A stretch of 64,000 nucleotides of DNA, from positions 583,143 through 647,142 of the forward strand of contig NW_004457584.1 in assembly GCF_000313135.1 (NCBI RefSeq), written 5' to 3'. The translations under genes and the position numbers were made by a program. A model generated the notes under the pieces. The model was not told where the DNA came from, did no database searches, and worked only from the letters and a program-made list of their open reading frames with translations. Positions 11,962 through 23,067 of the stretch are shown one piece after another. The first letter of the stretch is position 1. The number at the start of each line of letters is the position of its first letter. Source of the stretch: Acanthamoeba castellanii str. Neff. Lineage: Eukaryota > Discosea > Longamoebia > Acanthamoebidae.

Positions 11962-12417
11962 CCTTCTCCTGTCTCTCGCTTCTTCGTTCTCTGTTCTTAG
12001 ACGCTTTCGCTTTCTCTTTCTCTCTTCGTTCTTCTTGATCGTTCCGGGCTGTAGAGCGGGCCTTGTTGGTCAGAGTGCTCCGGTCATCTCCTCTACGTGC
12101 ACCCCGTAAGTTCGTTGTGGAAACTCGTGGGGAGATCCCTCCCAGTCGGACTTCATGTCTCCGCTAATTCTGTCTTCTTTGCAAGTGTTTACTTTGCTAC
12201 CAAAACATCTTCCAGCTTGTCAACATGTCCTAAACTATATTCAAGGAAGACCCGCAACAGAAAAGAAGCGGTTCCGGAATTTGAAAAATCACAATGCATT
12301 TCAACCGCCATACTTCAAATTCCGCAATCGCTCAGTTACAAAGCTGTGTTTCGCCGAGAGCATAAGAAAACAAGCGAGGCCGGGCGAGGCGGGGAAACCA
12401 AACACCACAAGAGCGGT
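11962..12417. other. Divergent intergenic region
   Basis: These 456 bp separate the aquaporin start (leftward) from the Zn2Cys6-PAS gene (rightward), so both promoters should lie here. The aquaporin side is rich in CTT and TTC runs. An open frame extends upstream of the chosen start of the rightward gene, but it shows no family signature. No clear TATA box was found. Confidence 0.5.
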
Positions 12418-14655
12418 ATGGAGCACGAACGCAGAGGAGGAGAGGGCGAAGGCGGCCAACTCCCACATGATGGCAGCGGCCGAGGGGATGAGGAACGACA
12501 GCGAGTAGAGACGGGCGGGACCGCCTCCCCCGAGGAGGACGAGCAGGCCGCGGCCGCCCGGCGCGGGGTGGGCCTGGCCTGCAACTTCTGCCGTCGCTCC
12601 CACACAATATGCGAGACGTAGGCCCGCCCTCACCCCCCCCCGCCTGCTTGACATACCTAAAGTTGAGGAATGCCAAACATGTCATGTGTGTGTCGTGTCG
12701 TGTCGTGTCTAGTAAGAGGCCGTGCACGCGCTGCGAGAAGGCGGGCAGGGCGCACCTCTGCTCCGACGTGCCGCTACGCAAGCGCGGCCGACCGCGCCGC
12801 AGCGACAGCGCCGCCAAAGACAATGCCAACCACAACAAACTCACCCACGCACAGCACCAGCACAAACAGGGCCAACCACCATCAGCACCACCTTCATCAG
12901 CACCACTGCTACACAACCCGCCGTCGCAGCCGCTCTTCCCTGTGGTCACCACCACAGCCAACGCGCCGCTGGGTCTCGATGCGCTGCCCTTTTACACCAT
13001 CTCCCCGCGCACGCCGCCCGCAGTGGTCGCCGTGCGACCATCGCCGCCGCCGGCCGTCGCCTCTGCGTTCGCCGTGCAGGCCATCGCGCCCAAGCCGTCG
13101 CCGCCGCCGAAGCCAACGACCTCGCATTCCTCAGCGCATTCCTCGAATTCCGCCCTATTTTCGAGCGCGCTTGACATGGTGTCGGACGAGCTGCGGCGCG
13201 CACGGGAAGAGAACGAGAAGCTGCGGGCCAAGCTCCGCACGACCAAGGCCAAGCTCAAGCGCAAGAAGGCCGAGGCCAAGCAGCTTCGCCGCGCGCTGGC
13301 CCAGGAAATCGACGACAAGGCGGCGCGCCGTAGGCAGGAGCTGGCCGTCGTCGCCGCGGCCACCATGCAGCAGCCGCCGCGAATCATGGCCACGCCGGCC
13401 AGCATGCACGCCAGCTGGTCAACTTCATCGTCAGACGCGTCGACAGTGTCGCCGCATTCGTCGCATTCGTCGCCATCTTCGGCGTCGAGGTCGGGGTCGG
13501 GGTCGGGGTCGGGTTCGTTTGTGTCGTCGCCGCTGCCGGTGTCGAGCTTTTCGACGCCGCACGCGTTCCCCATCGCGGTCATGGAGCACGTCCACCAGTG
13601 CCTGCCCTTCCTCTCGGCCTACCTCTTCTCCCCGCGCGACTTTGTCGTACAGGACCTTCGGTACGCCATCATCACCGCACACGCACACGCACACGCACAC
13701 ACCACCGCACACACACACGTTTGCTGATGCGCGTTTCGAACGTAGACAACCGATGCTCGCGTTCGACATGGGAAATGTGATGGACCCCACCATCATCTAC
13801 GCCAACCCGGTCCTCTGTCAGCTGCTCGGATTTTCGCCGGTACGCACGCGCCGCACGAAAGAGAAGAGAGAGGCGACGAGGCCTACACTGACTGCACTGT
13901 CATCGTTCTCCAGAGGCCCGGCTATCCGCTCATGAAACTGTGGGCCGACAGTAAGAACTGTGAGAAACAGATGCCCCTGCTCATGGAAACCCAGTACGCA
14001 CACGATACACACAACACACACAACACGCACACAACACGCACGACACCGCACGACACGACACGCACACACGAATGGGACACGCGACTTACTCGCTGTGTTC
14101 CACTCCTCTTCGTCCGATCAGACCTTCGATGTACATCAGCGAGTTCATCTTCGCGGATCCCCTGCTGCGCTGCGTGAATGGATTCCACGTGCGGGCCTCG
14201 TTCCTCATGCAGTTCTTCTTCGACCGCCGCGGCCGCGTACGTGTCCTTCTGTTCCTCCACGCACACGCACACGCACACGCACACGCACACATGGCACGCC
14301 ATGCCTAACGATCGTATGTGTGTGTGTGTCGCCTCCACAGATCAAATATGGGGTGGCATGCGCGGAGAGCTGGCGCCCGGATGTGCCGCGTGACGGCGAA
14401 TCGCTACGGGAATGGCACGACGACCTCCATGACGACCTCTTGGGCGCCCTGGACCACCTCGTGGCCGACGACGATCCGCCCTTCCAGGGCAGCGGCGACG
14501 ATACGCCCTTCCAGGGCAGCTTCCCATACGCCGCGGACCACGTCAACAGCAACGGCGGCTGGCAGGCCCAGCAAGACTACGACTTTGGCGGCATTGGCGG
14601 CGACCACCTGCCCAGCACGTTCATGGAGGAGGTCACCTACGCCATGCGTTCATAG
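12418..14655 (+). CDS. Zn2Cys6 transcription factor with coiled coil and PAS-like domain
   Basis: Six exons. The start chosen is ATG 12418-12420 (MEHERRGGEGEGG), because the sequence upstream in the same frame looks like leader. The zinc cluster is split by an intron: LACNFCRRSHTICE joins in phase to TKRPCTRCEKAGRAHLC, giving six cysteines in the GAL4-type pattern. The basic RKRGRPRR follows. A charged helical stretch (DELRRAREENEKLRAKLR, about 13180-13330) predicts a dimerising coiled coil. The later exons (QPMLAFDMGNVMDPTIIYAN, LCQLLGFSP, then MYISEFIFADPLLRCVNGFH) look like a PAS fold. Stop TAG/14653-14655. Expected to be a nuclear DNA-binding regulator; the ligand and targets are unknown. 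The architecture resembles fungal ERT1/AcuK-type regulators. It ends 43 bp from the convergent gene. Confidence 0.8.
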
Positions 14656-14697
14656 CTGTGTGTCGCGTTAAGAAAAACAAAAAAAATGGGGGTTCTC

Positions 14698-17600
14698 TCA
14701 GACAAAGTCGAGCCAGAGATAGGTGTCGATGCGCTGGGCGAGGGCGGCGGCCTGGGGCGCGGCGACGTCGGCGAGCGGGAGGTGGTAGAGGAGGAAGGGC
14801 TTGCCCGAGCGGCGGCCCTGGTAGGTCTCCTGCACCACCTTCACCCGCATCTCGTGCCGCTGCAGCTGCGCCTCCTTCACCTTGTCCACGAACAGCGTCT
14901 CGTCCTGCCGTCATCGCACACGCACGTTTCGTCAGCGCACACATTACCACACACACGCACACGACCGCACACACACACACACACACACACACGACCGCGC
15001 ACACGCCACACGCACACGCACGACCGCACACACAGGCAAGACGTACAAAGTCCTTGAGCTGGGAGAGCTCCTGGGCGGAGGTGCCGAGGAGCGGGGCCGC
15101 GGCCTCGTCGAAGGCGCGCAGCCAGAGGTCGCCCGTGTGGTCCACGATGCGGAGGCTCGCCATGTACCGGTTGACGTAGCGCCCCGCGTACACCCGATTG
15201 CACGTCTTGCAGTACCACCGCTTCTGGTGGTGCTGCTGGCCCTCTTCTTCCCCGTCGTACCCCTCGTCGCCGCCATGATATTCTTCCACCTGCGGCGTGT
15301 GCGGTGTGTGCAGTGCGTGCGGTGCGGACGTGTGCGGTGTGTGCAGTGGGTGTGCGTGTGCGTGTGCGTGTGTGTGTGAGTGCGAGTGTGTGGCGAGAGT
15401 GCGATGGTGGAGGCGGAGGCGAGACCTTTTTGTGGCACTTGGGCCAGGGACAGGCGGGGTACCACATGCCCGAAGTTCGGATCTCGTTCACCGTGCACAC
15501 CACACTCGCGTAGACCTGCGTGTGTCGTGTCGTGCGTGTCGTGAGGTTCGATCTCGAAAGCTGGGCAGGGCAGGGGAAGGGAGGCCGAACCGTGGGGCAC
15601 GACGTCGAGCACTCGAACGACTCGCACAGCGCCTTGAGCTCCTTGACAGTCATGCTCCTGTTCGCGTCTGCGTTAGCACAACAGTTCAAGCGCGGCAGTG
15701 CAGTGTGTGCGGTGTGTCGGGTGGTGAGTGCGGTCGTATGTACTTGTAGTCATGGCACTCGACGCGGGTGCGGTTCTCGGGCACGCTGGCGAGGAAGCGC
15801 GCGATGTGCTGCTTGCCCAGCTGCGGACAGTCGTAAAGCTCGAGCGTGTGCGGCAGTTGGGCAGCTGCGCGACACGACACGACCAACGACACGACACGAC
15901 ACACGACATGCGGTCAATCCGCGATTAGCCCGCGGTCTCGCGAGGCCGGGCAGAGGAGAAGCGCCGGGAGCGTACGATTGGAGGCGAGCATGGCCAGGGC
16001 GGCCGGCGTGAGGCGCGGACAGTAGGAGATGTCGAGCGTGCGCAGCCGCTTGCGCCGGAGCTCCGTGGGCAGCGCCGCGAAGAACGCCGCCAGGGCCGCG
16101 TCGTCGATCATGCCGCACCGACGCAACGCCTGCATGTGCGATGCGCGCGTGTGCGGCGAGTGCGGTGCGTGCGGCGTGCGTGTGCGGCGTGAGTAGCAAT
16201 CGAGAGGGCCAGAAGAGAAGGCGGTGGCGTTGGGTACCAGGTGGGTGAGCTTGGGGCAGTGGCTGGCGAGGGCCACCAGGGACCGGGTGGTGATGGGCAG
16301 CTCGGTGACCTCGAGCGCGTGGAGCTGCGGCAGGCCGGCGGCGACGGCCTCGAGCCCCGCGTCAGTCACCCGACCGCACTCCCACAGGCTGAACGGTGAT
16401 TGGAATGCGTCAGGAATGCGCCGGTGATCATGGAAAAGCAAGCTATGTCGTACTCGAGGGTCTTGATGTGGGGGCAGCCCTGGGCCAGCGCGGCGACGCC
16501 GGCGTCGGTGATGTTGAGGCAGCGGCGCAGGGAGAGCTCCTCGAGCCACCGGCAGCCGCGCGCGAGGTCGAACAGCGCGGCGTCGGTGATATCGGACTCG
16601 GCCAGCTCGAGCGACTTGACCCCCGCCGCTGTCGATGATGGTCGCCGCTGCGCGATCGCCGCCACCGTGGCGTCGGTCACCCGCCGCACCCCCTGCGGCC
16701 AGCACGAATAGGACCAACCAATGCGCGAACGTGATGACGTCAGCCACAGGCATCACCGCCGATTGGTGGGAGAAGAGATAAAGATAAAGAAATAGAGCGG
16801 TGCAATTGGTGGCCGTACCCAGAGGTCGATTTTGGTGAGGGCCGGGTTGGCCTGCAGGACCGGGACGATGCCCGCGTCGGTGACGCCGTTGATGCACCGC
16901 CGCAAGCTGATCTCCTGCAGCTCGGTACAGCCTGTGTGCACGCGAAGGCGCGCGTCAGTCGTGTGTCGTTGTGTGTGGTGGTGCGCGTGCGTGGTTGTGA
17001 AGGTGGGCCAAGTGAGTACTCTGGGCGAGAGCGTGGAGGCCCTCGTCGCTGACGGCGGTCTCGCCGAGCCAGAGCTTGGTGAGGTGCGGGCAGCTCGCGG
17101 CGATTGCCACCAGCGCGTGGTCGTACACGTTGACGCCCCACAGGTCCAGCTCCTCGATGCCCCGCTTGCGTGCGACTGTGGCGGAGTTGGCCGGCGGCGG
17201 CACAGGCCACCAGCCATCGCCGTTGTCGGCCTCGGCCTCGGCCGCCATCTCCTGCTTGAAGTAGTCGTCATCGTCGCCGTCACCAGTTCCGCCAGTCACG
17301 GCCTGCCACGTCATCGCGAGGGAGGCGACGGCGGCGGAGGTCAGCTCGGTGCAGCGCCGCAGGACGAGGGCGGCGAGGTCGGGGAACGAGGCCGGGTTGA
17401 TCAGCGCGAGCGCGCGGTCGGTGAGCATCGGGTTCTCGGCCAGCGAGAGCCGGCGCAGCTTGGGGCAGTGGACCGACAGCACCTCGACCACCCGGTCCGT
17501 GACCCGGCAGCCCCACAGGTCGAGCGACTCGAGGTTGGGCAGGGCCGTGACCAGCTGCACGATGCAGTGCTCGGGTGGGGCGCACTTGAGCAGCGAGACC

Positions 17601-20140
17601 TCGCGCAGGTGGAGGCTGGGCGGCAGCGCCGCGAGCAGGGCCGAGTACGGCGAGCCCGGCGGCGAGCGGTGCGGCGAGGTCGGGGCCGACCGCGCGCCGC
17701 TGCCGCCCGATTGGAGGTGGAGGCCGGAGCGCGGCGGGGTGGCGTAGGGCGAGGTCGGCGCGGAGGAGGCGGGCCGCGCGGTGGACCTGGGTGGGGAGAG
17801 GAGGGACGCCGAAGCGGTCGGCTGGCGCAAGGCCGAATGGGGCGGCGACGAGAAGAGCGCGCGCTGCGAGGGCGAAGGCCCGCTGCCGCGCCCTCGCCCC
17901 ACAGCTACGGGGCTGTCGCGGCTGCTTGTGGTGTTAACGTGTCTCGAGGGGGTTACGACGAATGTCGGCGTCGACATCGCGCCGCGGCCGCCCCGGGGCA
18001 CGGGCGCCGCCGCTCCTGACCGCTGTGGCGTGCCTCGCATTCCAGCGGCTGCGGGGCCAGTGCGGCCCCAGGGCAGGGGCGAGGGCGCGGGCGTGGGGCA
18101 GGGCGAGACCGGGGCCGAGGCCGTGGCCGCGGCATCGAGCAGGGCCGGCACGCCGTCCGACGAGTCGAGTCCGGCGCAGTTCTTGACCTCGAGAACGCGC
18201 AGATAGGGCGCCCACGCGTAGTAGAGGCTGTGGAGGAAGGCCAGGTTGCGGATCGTGTCGAGCTCCATGAGCTTCAGGGTCTCCAGGTGCTGGTCGGCGA
18301 GGGCCAGGTCGGCGTCGCTGCCGGGCTTGGGCGGCGTGTGCTGCTGGTCCATCGCGTCCTCCTGGTCGTCGGCAACGAGGGCCTTGGGCTTGGGCGGAGG
18401 GCCGCACATCTCGACGAGGCGCTTGATGTCGACGAGCGAGAGGAGCGTGCAGTAGGAGAGGTTGAGCGAACGAACTCGGCCGCGCTGTTCCAGTCCCGCG
18501 AGAAGCGGGGACGACCGCAGCAGCTCGCGCGTCTGTGCATTACTGTCTTCTTGATAACCTGTGTCGACACACACACACACACACGACGGTGAGCGACGGG
18601 TCACGCAGCAGACGAGGGAGAGATGCGAACCTCGGCAGCGGAAGAGAATCTCGGCGATGCGGTCCTTGGTGGCGTGCTTGCCGACGGGCGAGAAGTCGTA
18701 CGAGTGGACGGCGGACCAGACCAGCGGCGTGGCGGGCGAGGCCAGCAGGAGGTGGTGCAGCTGCTTGCACGACTGGGCCAGGGCCAGGAGGTCGAGGTAG
18801 CCCAGCGGGTAGTCCAGGTAGTGCGACAGCAGGAACACCAGGAGCGGCGTGGCGAGCGAGAGCAACGGCGAGGCCGCCTGCTGGTGCGCCAACACCAGCG
18901 CGAAGGTCGACGCGCCGGCATCGGCAGCGCCGTCAGAAGTGTCGTCGGGCTTGCGCTTGCGCTCGGCCTGCGAGGCGTTGGGCGACGTGGGCAGCAGCGT
19001 GCCTGATTCCTCTTGCGATCGCTTGCGCTTAAGGCTTTGCGGCTCGGCCTCGAAGTCCATCGTCGATGCCAGCGCTGGGTGGTGCTCCCTGGGCGTGGGC
19101 GTGAGGGCGAACTCGGCGGGCAGGGAGCCAAGCGAAAAGTCGGCCGCCGAGGCTTGGCTGTCGCCGATGTAGGCCGAGTGCGGGATGGTGAAGGGCGTGG
19201 GCGGGGTCATCGAGGAGAGCGATGACGGCTGCGAAGAAAATTGCGAAGCCGTCGACGTGGCTTGCGAGTCGCGCGCAGAAGATGATGATGAGGTGGAAGA
19301 AGAAGAAGAGACAGAAGATGATGATGAGAAGCCGGGAGAAGGTGTAAGTGGTGAATCCTGAGAGTTGGATGACGTCGACGCCGATGACGATGGCAATGAC
19401 GATGATGGGTCGAACGTGTTGGTGGTGGGTGTGGTGGCGACGCCGACATAGGTCATGTCCATAACGACGTCGGGTTCGACCATGCGCTCGGTCTGGTAGA
19501 GCGTCTGGTAGTCGCCCTCGACCTGCACCTGCACCTCGCGCAGGGCGATCACCCGATAGAACCGCACCTCGAACCTCATCTCCCGCGCGCCGCTGCCCTC
19601 GCCCGCGTAGGTCTGCTGGTGGTGGTCGTGGAGGTCCTCAACGGCGGCGAAGCTGAGGCCGGCCATGGCCAGGTGGGCCGACGGCCACAGCAACGGATTC
19701 GATGCATTTTTCTGCATTTATAAATAAATGAATAAAATGAAATAAATAACGATAAACAAATAAATAAAAGCAATAAAGCAATAAAAGAGTAAAGAGGGGA
19801 GTACCTGGCCGCCGACGAATATTTCGACCTCGGTGGGGAGCTGAGGGTCAGAGACGTTGGCAGGGGTGGAGGGCTTGTGGTTGATAACGAGCTTGAGTGT
19901 GTGCTCCTCGAGGTCAGGTCCCACCACGTAGAACCTGCCGCCTCGCCACTCTCTGCAGAGAGCGAAGAAGGGCAAGCGAGATGAGATGAGATCACTCAAT
20001 CGAATAAAAATAAACTTGAATTGGGTAACGCACTCGCGTAGGCTTTCTTGGCTGGCGACATCAGCATGCGCAGCACCGCCAATGCTGGTGTTATTTCGCT
20101 CCAGCTGCAACACGAGCTGGAAATCTCCCTTCGCCAACAT
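14698..20140 (-). CDS. F-box/LRR (FBXL-type) protein joined to an RPA1 C-terminal OB-fold/zinc ribbon
   Basis: Long minus-strand gene with ATG at 20138-20140 (MLAKGDFQLVLQLERN) and TGA at 14698-14700. The N-terminal exons include FYVVGPDLEEHTLKLVINH and FEVRFYRVIALREVQVQVEG. An F-box-like segment (PLLVFLLSHYLDYPLGYLD, then LALAQSCKQLHHLLL) lies near 18770-18860. AMN1/FBXL2-type leucine-rich repeats follow down to about 15740 (for example LESLDLWGCRVTDRVVEVL). The usual FBXL end is LELYDCPQLGKQHIARFL. The next exon (SMTVKELKALCESFECS, about 15590-15660) joins in phase. It leads into a clear RPA70 C-terminal domain: MWYPACPWPKCHKK, WYCKTC (the four zinc cysteines), YMASLRIVDHTGDLWLRAFD. Splice phases support one transcript, but two adjacent genes cannot be excluded. 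Confidence 0.7.
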
Positions 20141-20389
20141 CTTGCCGTGCAGCTCCTCTTTTCACCTCGCTCTTGATTCTTTTAATCTCTCAAAGATTTT
20201 TTGATTGAATGATTGAATCGTTGGATAACGGCCGCCGTTCGTGGAAGAGCCTTTTTTTTACTGGAATTGTTTTGAATTGTTTTTTGCTAACTAGTTTGGG
20301 AATTGGTTTGAAACAGTTTCGAAGCGGCTTCCGGAAAAGAAAGAAAGCTGATCAATCGGGGACATCGCGAACCAGCAAACAAGAACAAG

Positions 20390-20972
20390 ATGACGCAGGG
20401 AACCGTTTCGAAAACGTCGGGTGTAGTGGGAGTGCAGAAAACCAAGAAGAACATCACAAAGCCATGTACGTCGCCACCTCGTCAGATCTATGACCGCAAT
20501 TGGATGGATTAATTGATCTGACGCCCCGGCCTCGCCCCATAGCTCGCAAGGGTGCCCCCATCAAGCAAAAGATGAAGTCGGGAAAGGACAAGGCACAACA
20601 GGTACTTTGCTCCCTGACGTACAACCCTCAATCTTATTGCGTCCTGATTTCAATTTCAATTTGGAAATGGAACAGAAACTGGGCAAAACGATTAATCGCA
20701 ACATCGAGAACTTCATCTGCGAAAAGGCGCTAAAGAACGGCGCCAAGCTGAAGATGCTCAAGCCCGAGGAAAAGGGTAGGGACAGCTCGCAGCAGCGCGT
20801 CAAGCGCTTCAAGAACAAGATCAACGAGGAGAGGAAGGGTGAAAAGAAGAAGAAGACCTCCATGGCCACCACCATCTCCATCTCTGCGCCTTCCTCTACC
20901 TCTACCTCCACTTCGTCATCATCCTCTGCCACCACGTCCACACCCTCGACTCCTTCGACCCCACGAAAATAG
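20390..20972 (+). CDS. Small basic protein of the UPF0390 / DUF2462 type
   Basis: Three exons fit exactly: 20390-20465, 20543-20601 and 20676-20972. They total 432 nt, or 143 residues plus TAG. The N-terminus MTQGTVSKTSG, then KGAPIKQKMKSGKDKAQQ, and the central KLGKTINRNIENFICEKAL follow the pattern of the eukaryotic UPF0390 (C19orf53/LCT10-like) proteins. Those are lysine-rich, about 100 residues long and probably nucleolar. The C-terminus here is extended by a Ser/Thr-rich tail. Function is not established. It lies 30 bp from the stop of the convergent acetyltransferase. Confidence 0.7.
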
Positions 20973-21001
20973 AGAGCAGACAGGTAAATAAAGCAACACC
21001 T

Positions 21002-21779
21002 TCAAGCGTGCTTTTCTTCTTCTTCTTGACCGAGCGCACGTTGCATGAACACAACGTCCTTCCACTCCCCGAACTTGATGCCCGCCCGCTCCAGCGTTCC
21101 CACCTGCGATCGCATTTAAGCACATGACACGACACACATGCAACACGACACGACACGACACAACACACGCAATTGCGCACCACACACGACGAACCTTGCG
21201 GAAGCCGAAGGATTGATGGAGTCCGATGGAGGCCGCGTTGTTGGAGTCGCCAATCACAGCCAACATCTGCTTGCGTCCCAACTTCTCGCACGCCTCGATC
21301 AGCGCTCGCAGCAACAGCTTGCCCAAACCCTGCGCCACACACACACACACACGGCAGCTCGGGTGAGCGTGCACACCACACCAGGCTCGCAAAGTGAGTA
21401 CCAGGCCTGTCCTCTCCGGGTCGAGGTAGATGGAGTCCTCCACCGTGTATCGGTACGCGGTGCGCTCCTTTCTGTACTGTCCCGCATACGCGTAGCCCTG
21501 TGCGTGTGCGTGTGCGGTGGTGTGTGCGGTCAGTGCGAACGGCATGAAGCTGGTGAAGGGCGAGTGCGAGTGTGGAAGACGCACGCAGACGACGCCGTCG
21601 ACCTCGGCGACGAGGTAGGGGAGGCCGGAGGCGAGCACATCCTTCCGGCGGCGGTGCATCTCCTCGAGCGGGGGCACCGTCTCTTCGAACGTGGCCGCCG
21701 AGTGGAGCACGTAGTGCGCGTAGATGCGAAGCACGGCCTCCACGTCCCCTTCCGTTGAGTCTCGGACCGTGGCACTCAT
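21002..21779 (-). CDS. GNAT N-acetyltransferase (phosphinothricin-acetyltransferase-like)
   Basis: Exons run from ATG at 21777-21779 to TGA at 21002-21004. The sequence begins MSATVRDSTEGDVEAVLRIY, then has ATFEETVPPLEEM and YLVAEVDGVV. An in-phase splice leads to GYAYAGQYRKERTAYRYTVE, which is the diagnostic centre of the PAT/YncA branch. Next come DSIYLDPERTGLGLGKLLL (the acetyl-CoA pyrophosphate loop), MLAVIGDSNNAASIGLHQSF and GEWKDVVFMQRAL. All expected core motifs are present. Likely acetylates the amino group of a small substrate such as methionine sulfoximine or a similar amino acid. Bacterial-type relatives are common, so horizontal origin is possible, but the gene carries introns typical of its neighbours. 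Confidence 0.88.
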
Positions 21780-21892
21780 CCTCCTCCTTGCTGCTTGATT
21801 TATCTATTGATTTTACTTTGATTATCTTTTATTTATTTATTTTTGACAACAGCGAACCAAAATGTGTGTCGGTGTCTGGCGTGGGTGGCAGA

Positions 21893-22837
21893 TCAGAGAG
21901 GGAAGAAGTGTCCGGGCATCCAGCCCAGGCCGAAGCGGTGGTCGCGGTTGAGGCCATCGAGGCGCGCGACCTGGTCCGCGCTCAGCTCAAAGTCGAACAC
22001 GGCAAAGTTGGCCCTGATGCGCTCCTCGTTCACGCTCTTGGGGATCACGACGACGCCCTTCTGAACGGCCCAGCGGATCAGAACCTGGGCCGGCGACCGA
22101 CCCGCCTCGGCCGCGATGCCGTTCACCACCCCGCACTTGAGCAGCGAGGGCGCGCCCTCCAGCTTGCCCGTGTACGAATCCGACGAGCCCAGCGGCGAGT
22201 AGGCCGTCAGCACGATGCCCTTGGCTGTGCAGTAGTCCAGTAGCTCCTTCTGCACGAGGTACGGGTGGAACTCGACCTGGTTCACGGCCGGCACGGTCTG
22301 AGAGTCGGCGAGGAGCTGGTCGATCTGCTCCTGGGTGAAGTTGCTCACGCCGATGGCCCTGACGAGGCCCTCCTTCAACAGACCCTCCATGGCCTTCCAT
22401 GTGTCCAGGAACTCGAACGAGGCCTTGATGAGCGGATTGGGCGAGCCGTCGGGCTGCCGCGAGGGCTGCGGGATCACCGCGTCCTCGAACTTGATCGGCC
22501 AGTGGATCAGGTACAAGTCGAGGTAGGCGAGCTGGAGGTTCTTGAGGGTGGTGCGGAGGGCATCGGCCGCACGGTCCTGGTGGTGGTGGTTGAACACCTT
22601 GCTGGTGATGAAGAGCTCCTCGCGCTTGACGAGGCCTTCGTCGAACGCAGCCTTGAGCGTCTCGCCGACCTCGGCTTCGTTGCCGTAGATCTCAGCGCAG
22701 TCGAAGTGGCGGTAGCCAGCGTGGAGGGCGGCCTTGACAGCGGCGGCCACTTCACCCGGAGCCGACTTCCACGTGCCCAGTCCGACGACTGGCATCGTCG
22801 CTCCGGTGTTCAGCGTCAGCGTGGGTGTGGTCGCCAT
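21893..22837 (-). CDS. Aldo/keto reductase
   Basis: Single-exon gene of 314 residues, the usual family length, with ATG at 22835-22837. Key features are visible: MPVVGLGTWKSAPGEV, the signature GYRHFDCAEIYGNEAEVGE with catalytic Asp and Tyr, ITSKVFN with the catalytic Lys, and LDLYLIHWP with the catalytic His. The second signature is IGVSNFTQEQI, and the NADPH-binding end is VVVIPKSVNEERI. It ends in LNRDHRFGLGWMPGHFFPL. The predicted role is NADPH-dependent reduction of aldehydes or sugars in the cytosol, most like the alcohol/aldose reductase (AKR1-4) group. It is one of the few intronless genes here. Confidence 0.95.
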   Translation of the reverse strand: MATTPTLTLNTGATMPVVGLGTWKSAPGEVAAAVKAALHAGYRHFDCAEIYGNEAEVGETLKAAFDEGLVKREELFITSKVFNHHHQDRAADALRTTLKNLQLAYLDLYLIHWPIKFEDAVIPQPSRQPDGSPNPLIKASFEFLDTWKAMEGLLKEGLVRAIGVSNFTQEQIDQLLADSQTVPAVNQVEFHPYLVQKELLDYCTAKGIVLTAYSPLGSSDSYTGKLEGAPSLLKCGVVNGIAAEAGRSPAQVLIRWAVQKGVVVIPKSVNEERIRANFAVFDFELSADQVARLDGLNRDHRFGLGWMPGHFFPL

Positions 22838-23067
22838 CTCCTTCTTCCTTCGATTTATCTTTTGATTGTTATAATAATAAAATAAAAAAGAGAAAAGGCG
22901 TCTTTTCTATTTTCACTGCATTTTTTGCGTGTCAAGGATTTCGCCACCGCGCGGACGGCTGTACATCTGGATGCAAGAGGGGGCTGTGGCAGTTAGAACT
23001 AAACGACCGACAGAGGCAGACTGACCCTCACCAGGACACATCACCTCAGCACCACTCGTTCACACTC

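Noticed and set aside
16832..18019. 395-residue plus-strand open frame
   Set aside because: Antisense to the LRR part of the F-box/LRR gene; low-complexity Arg/Gly/Ala composition and no domain.
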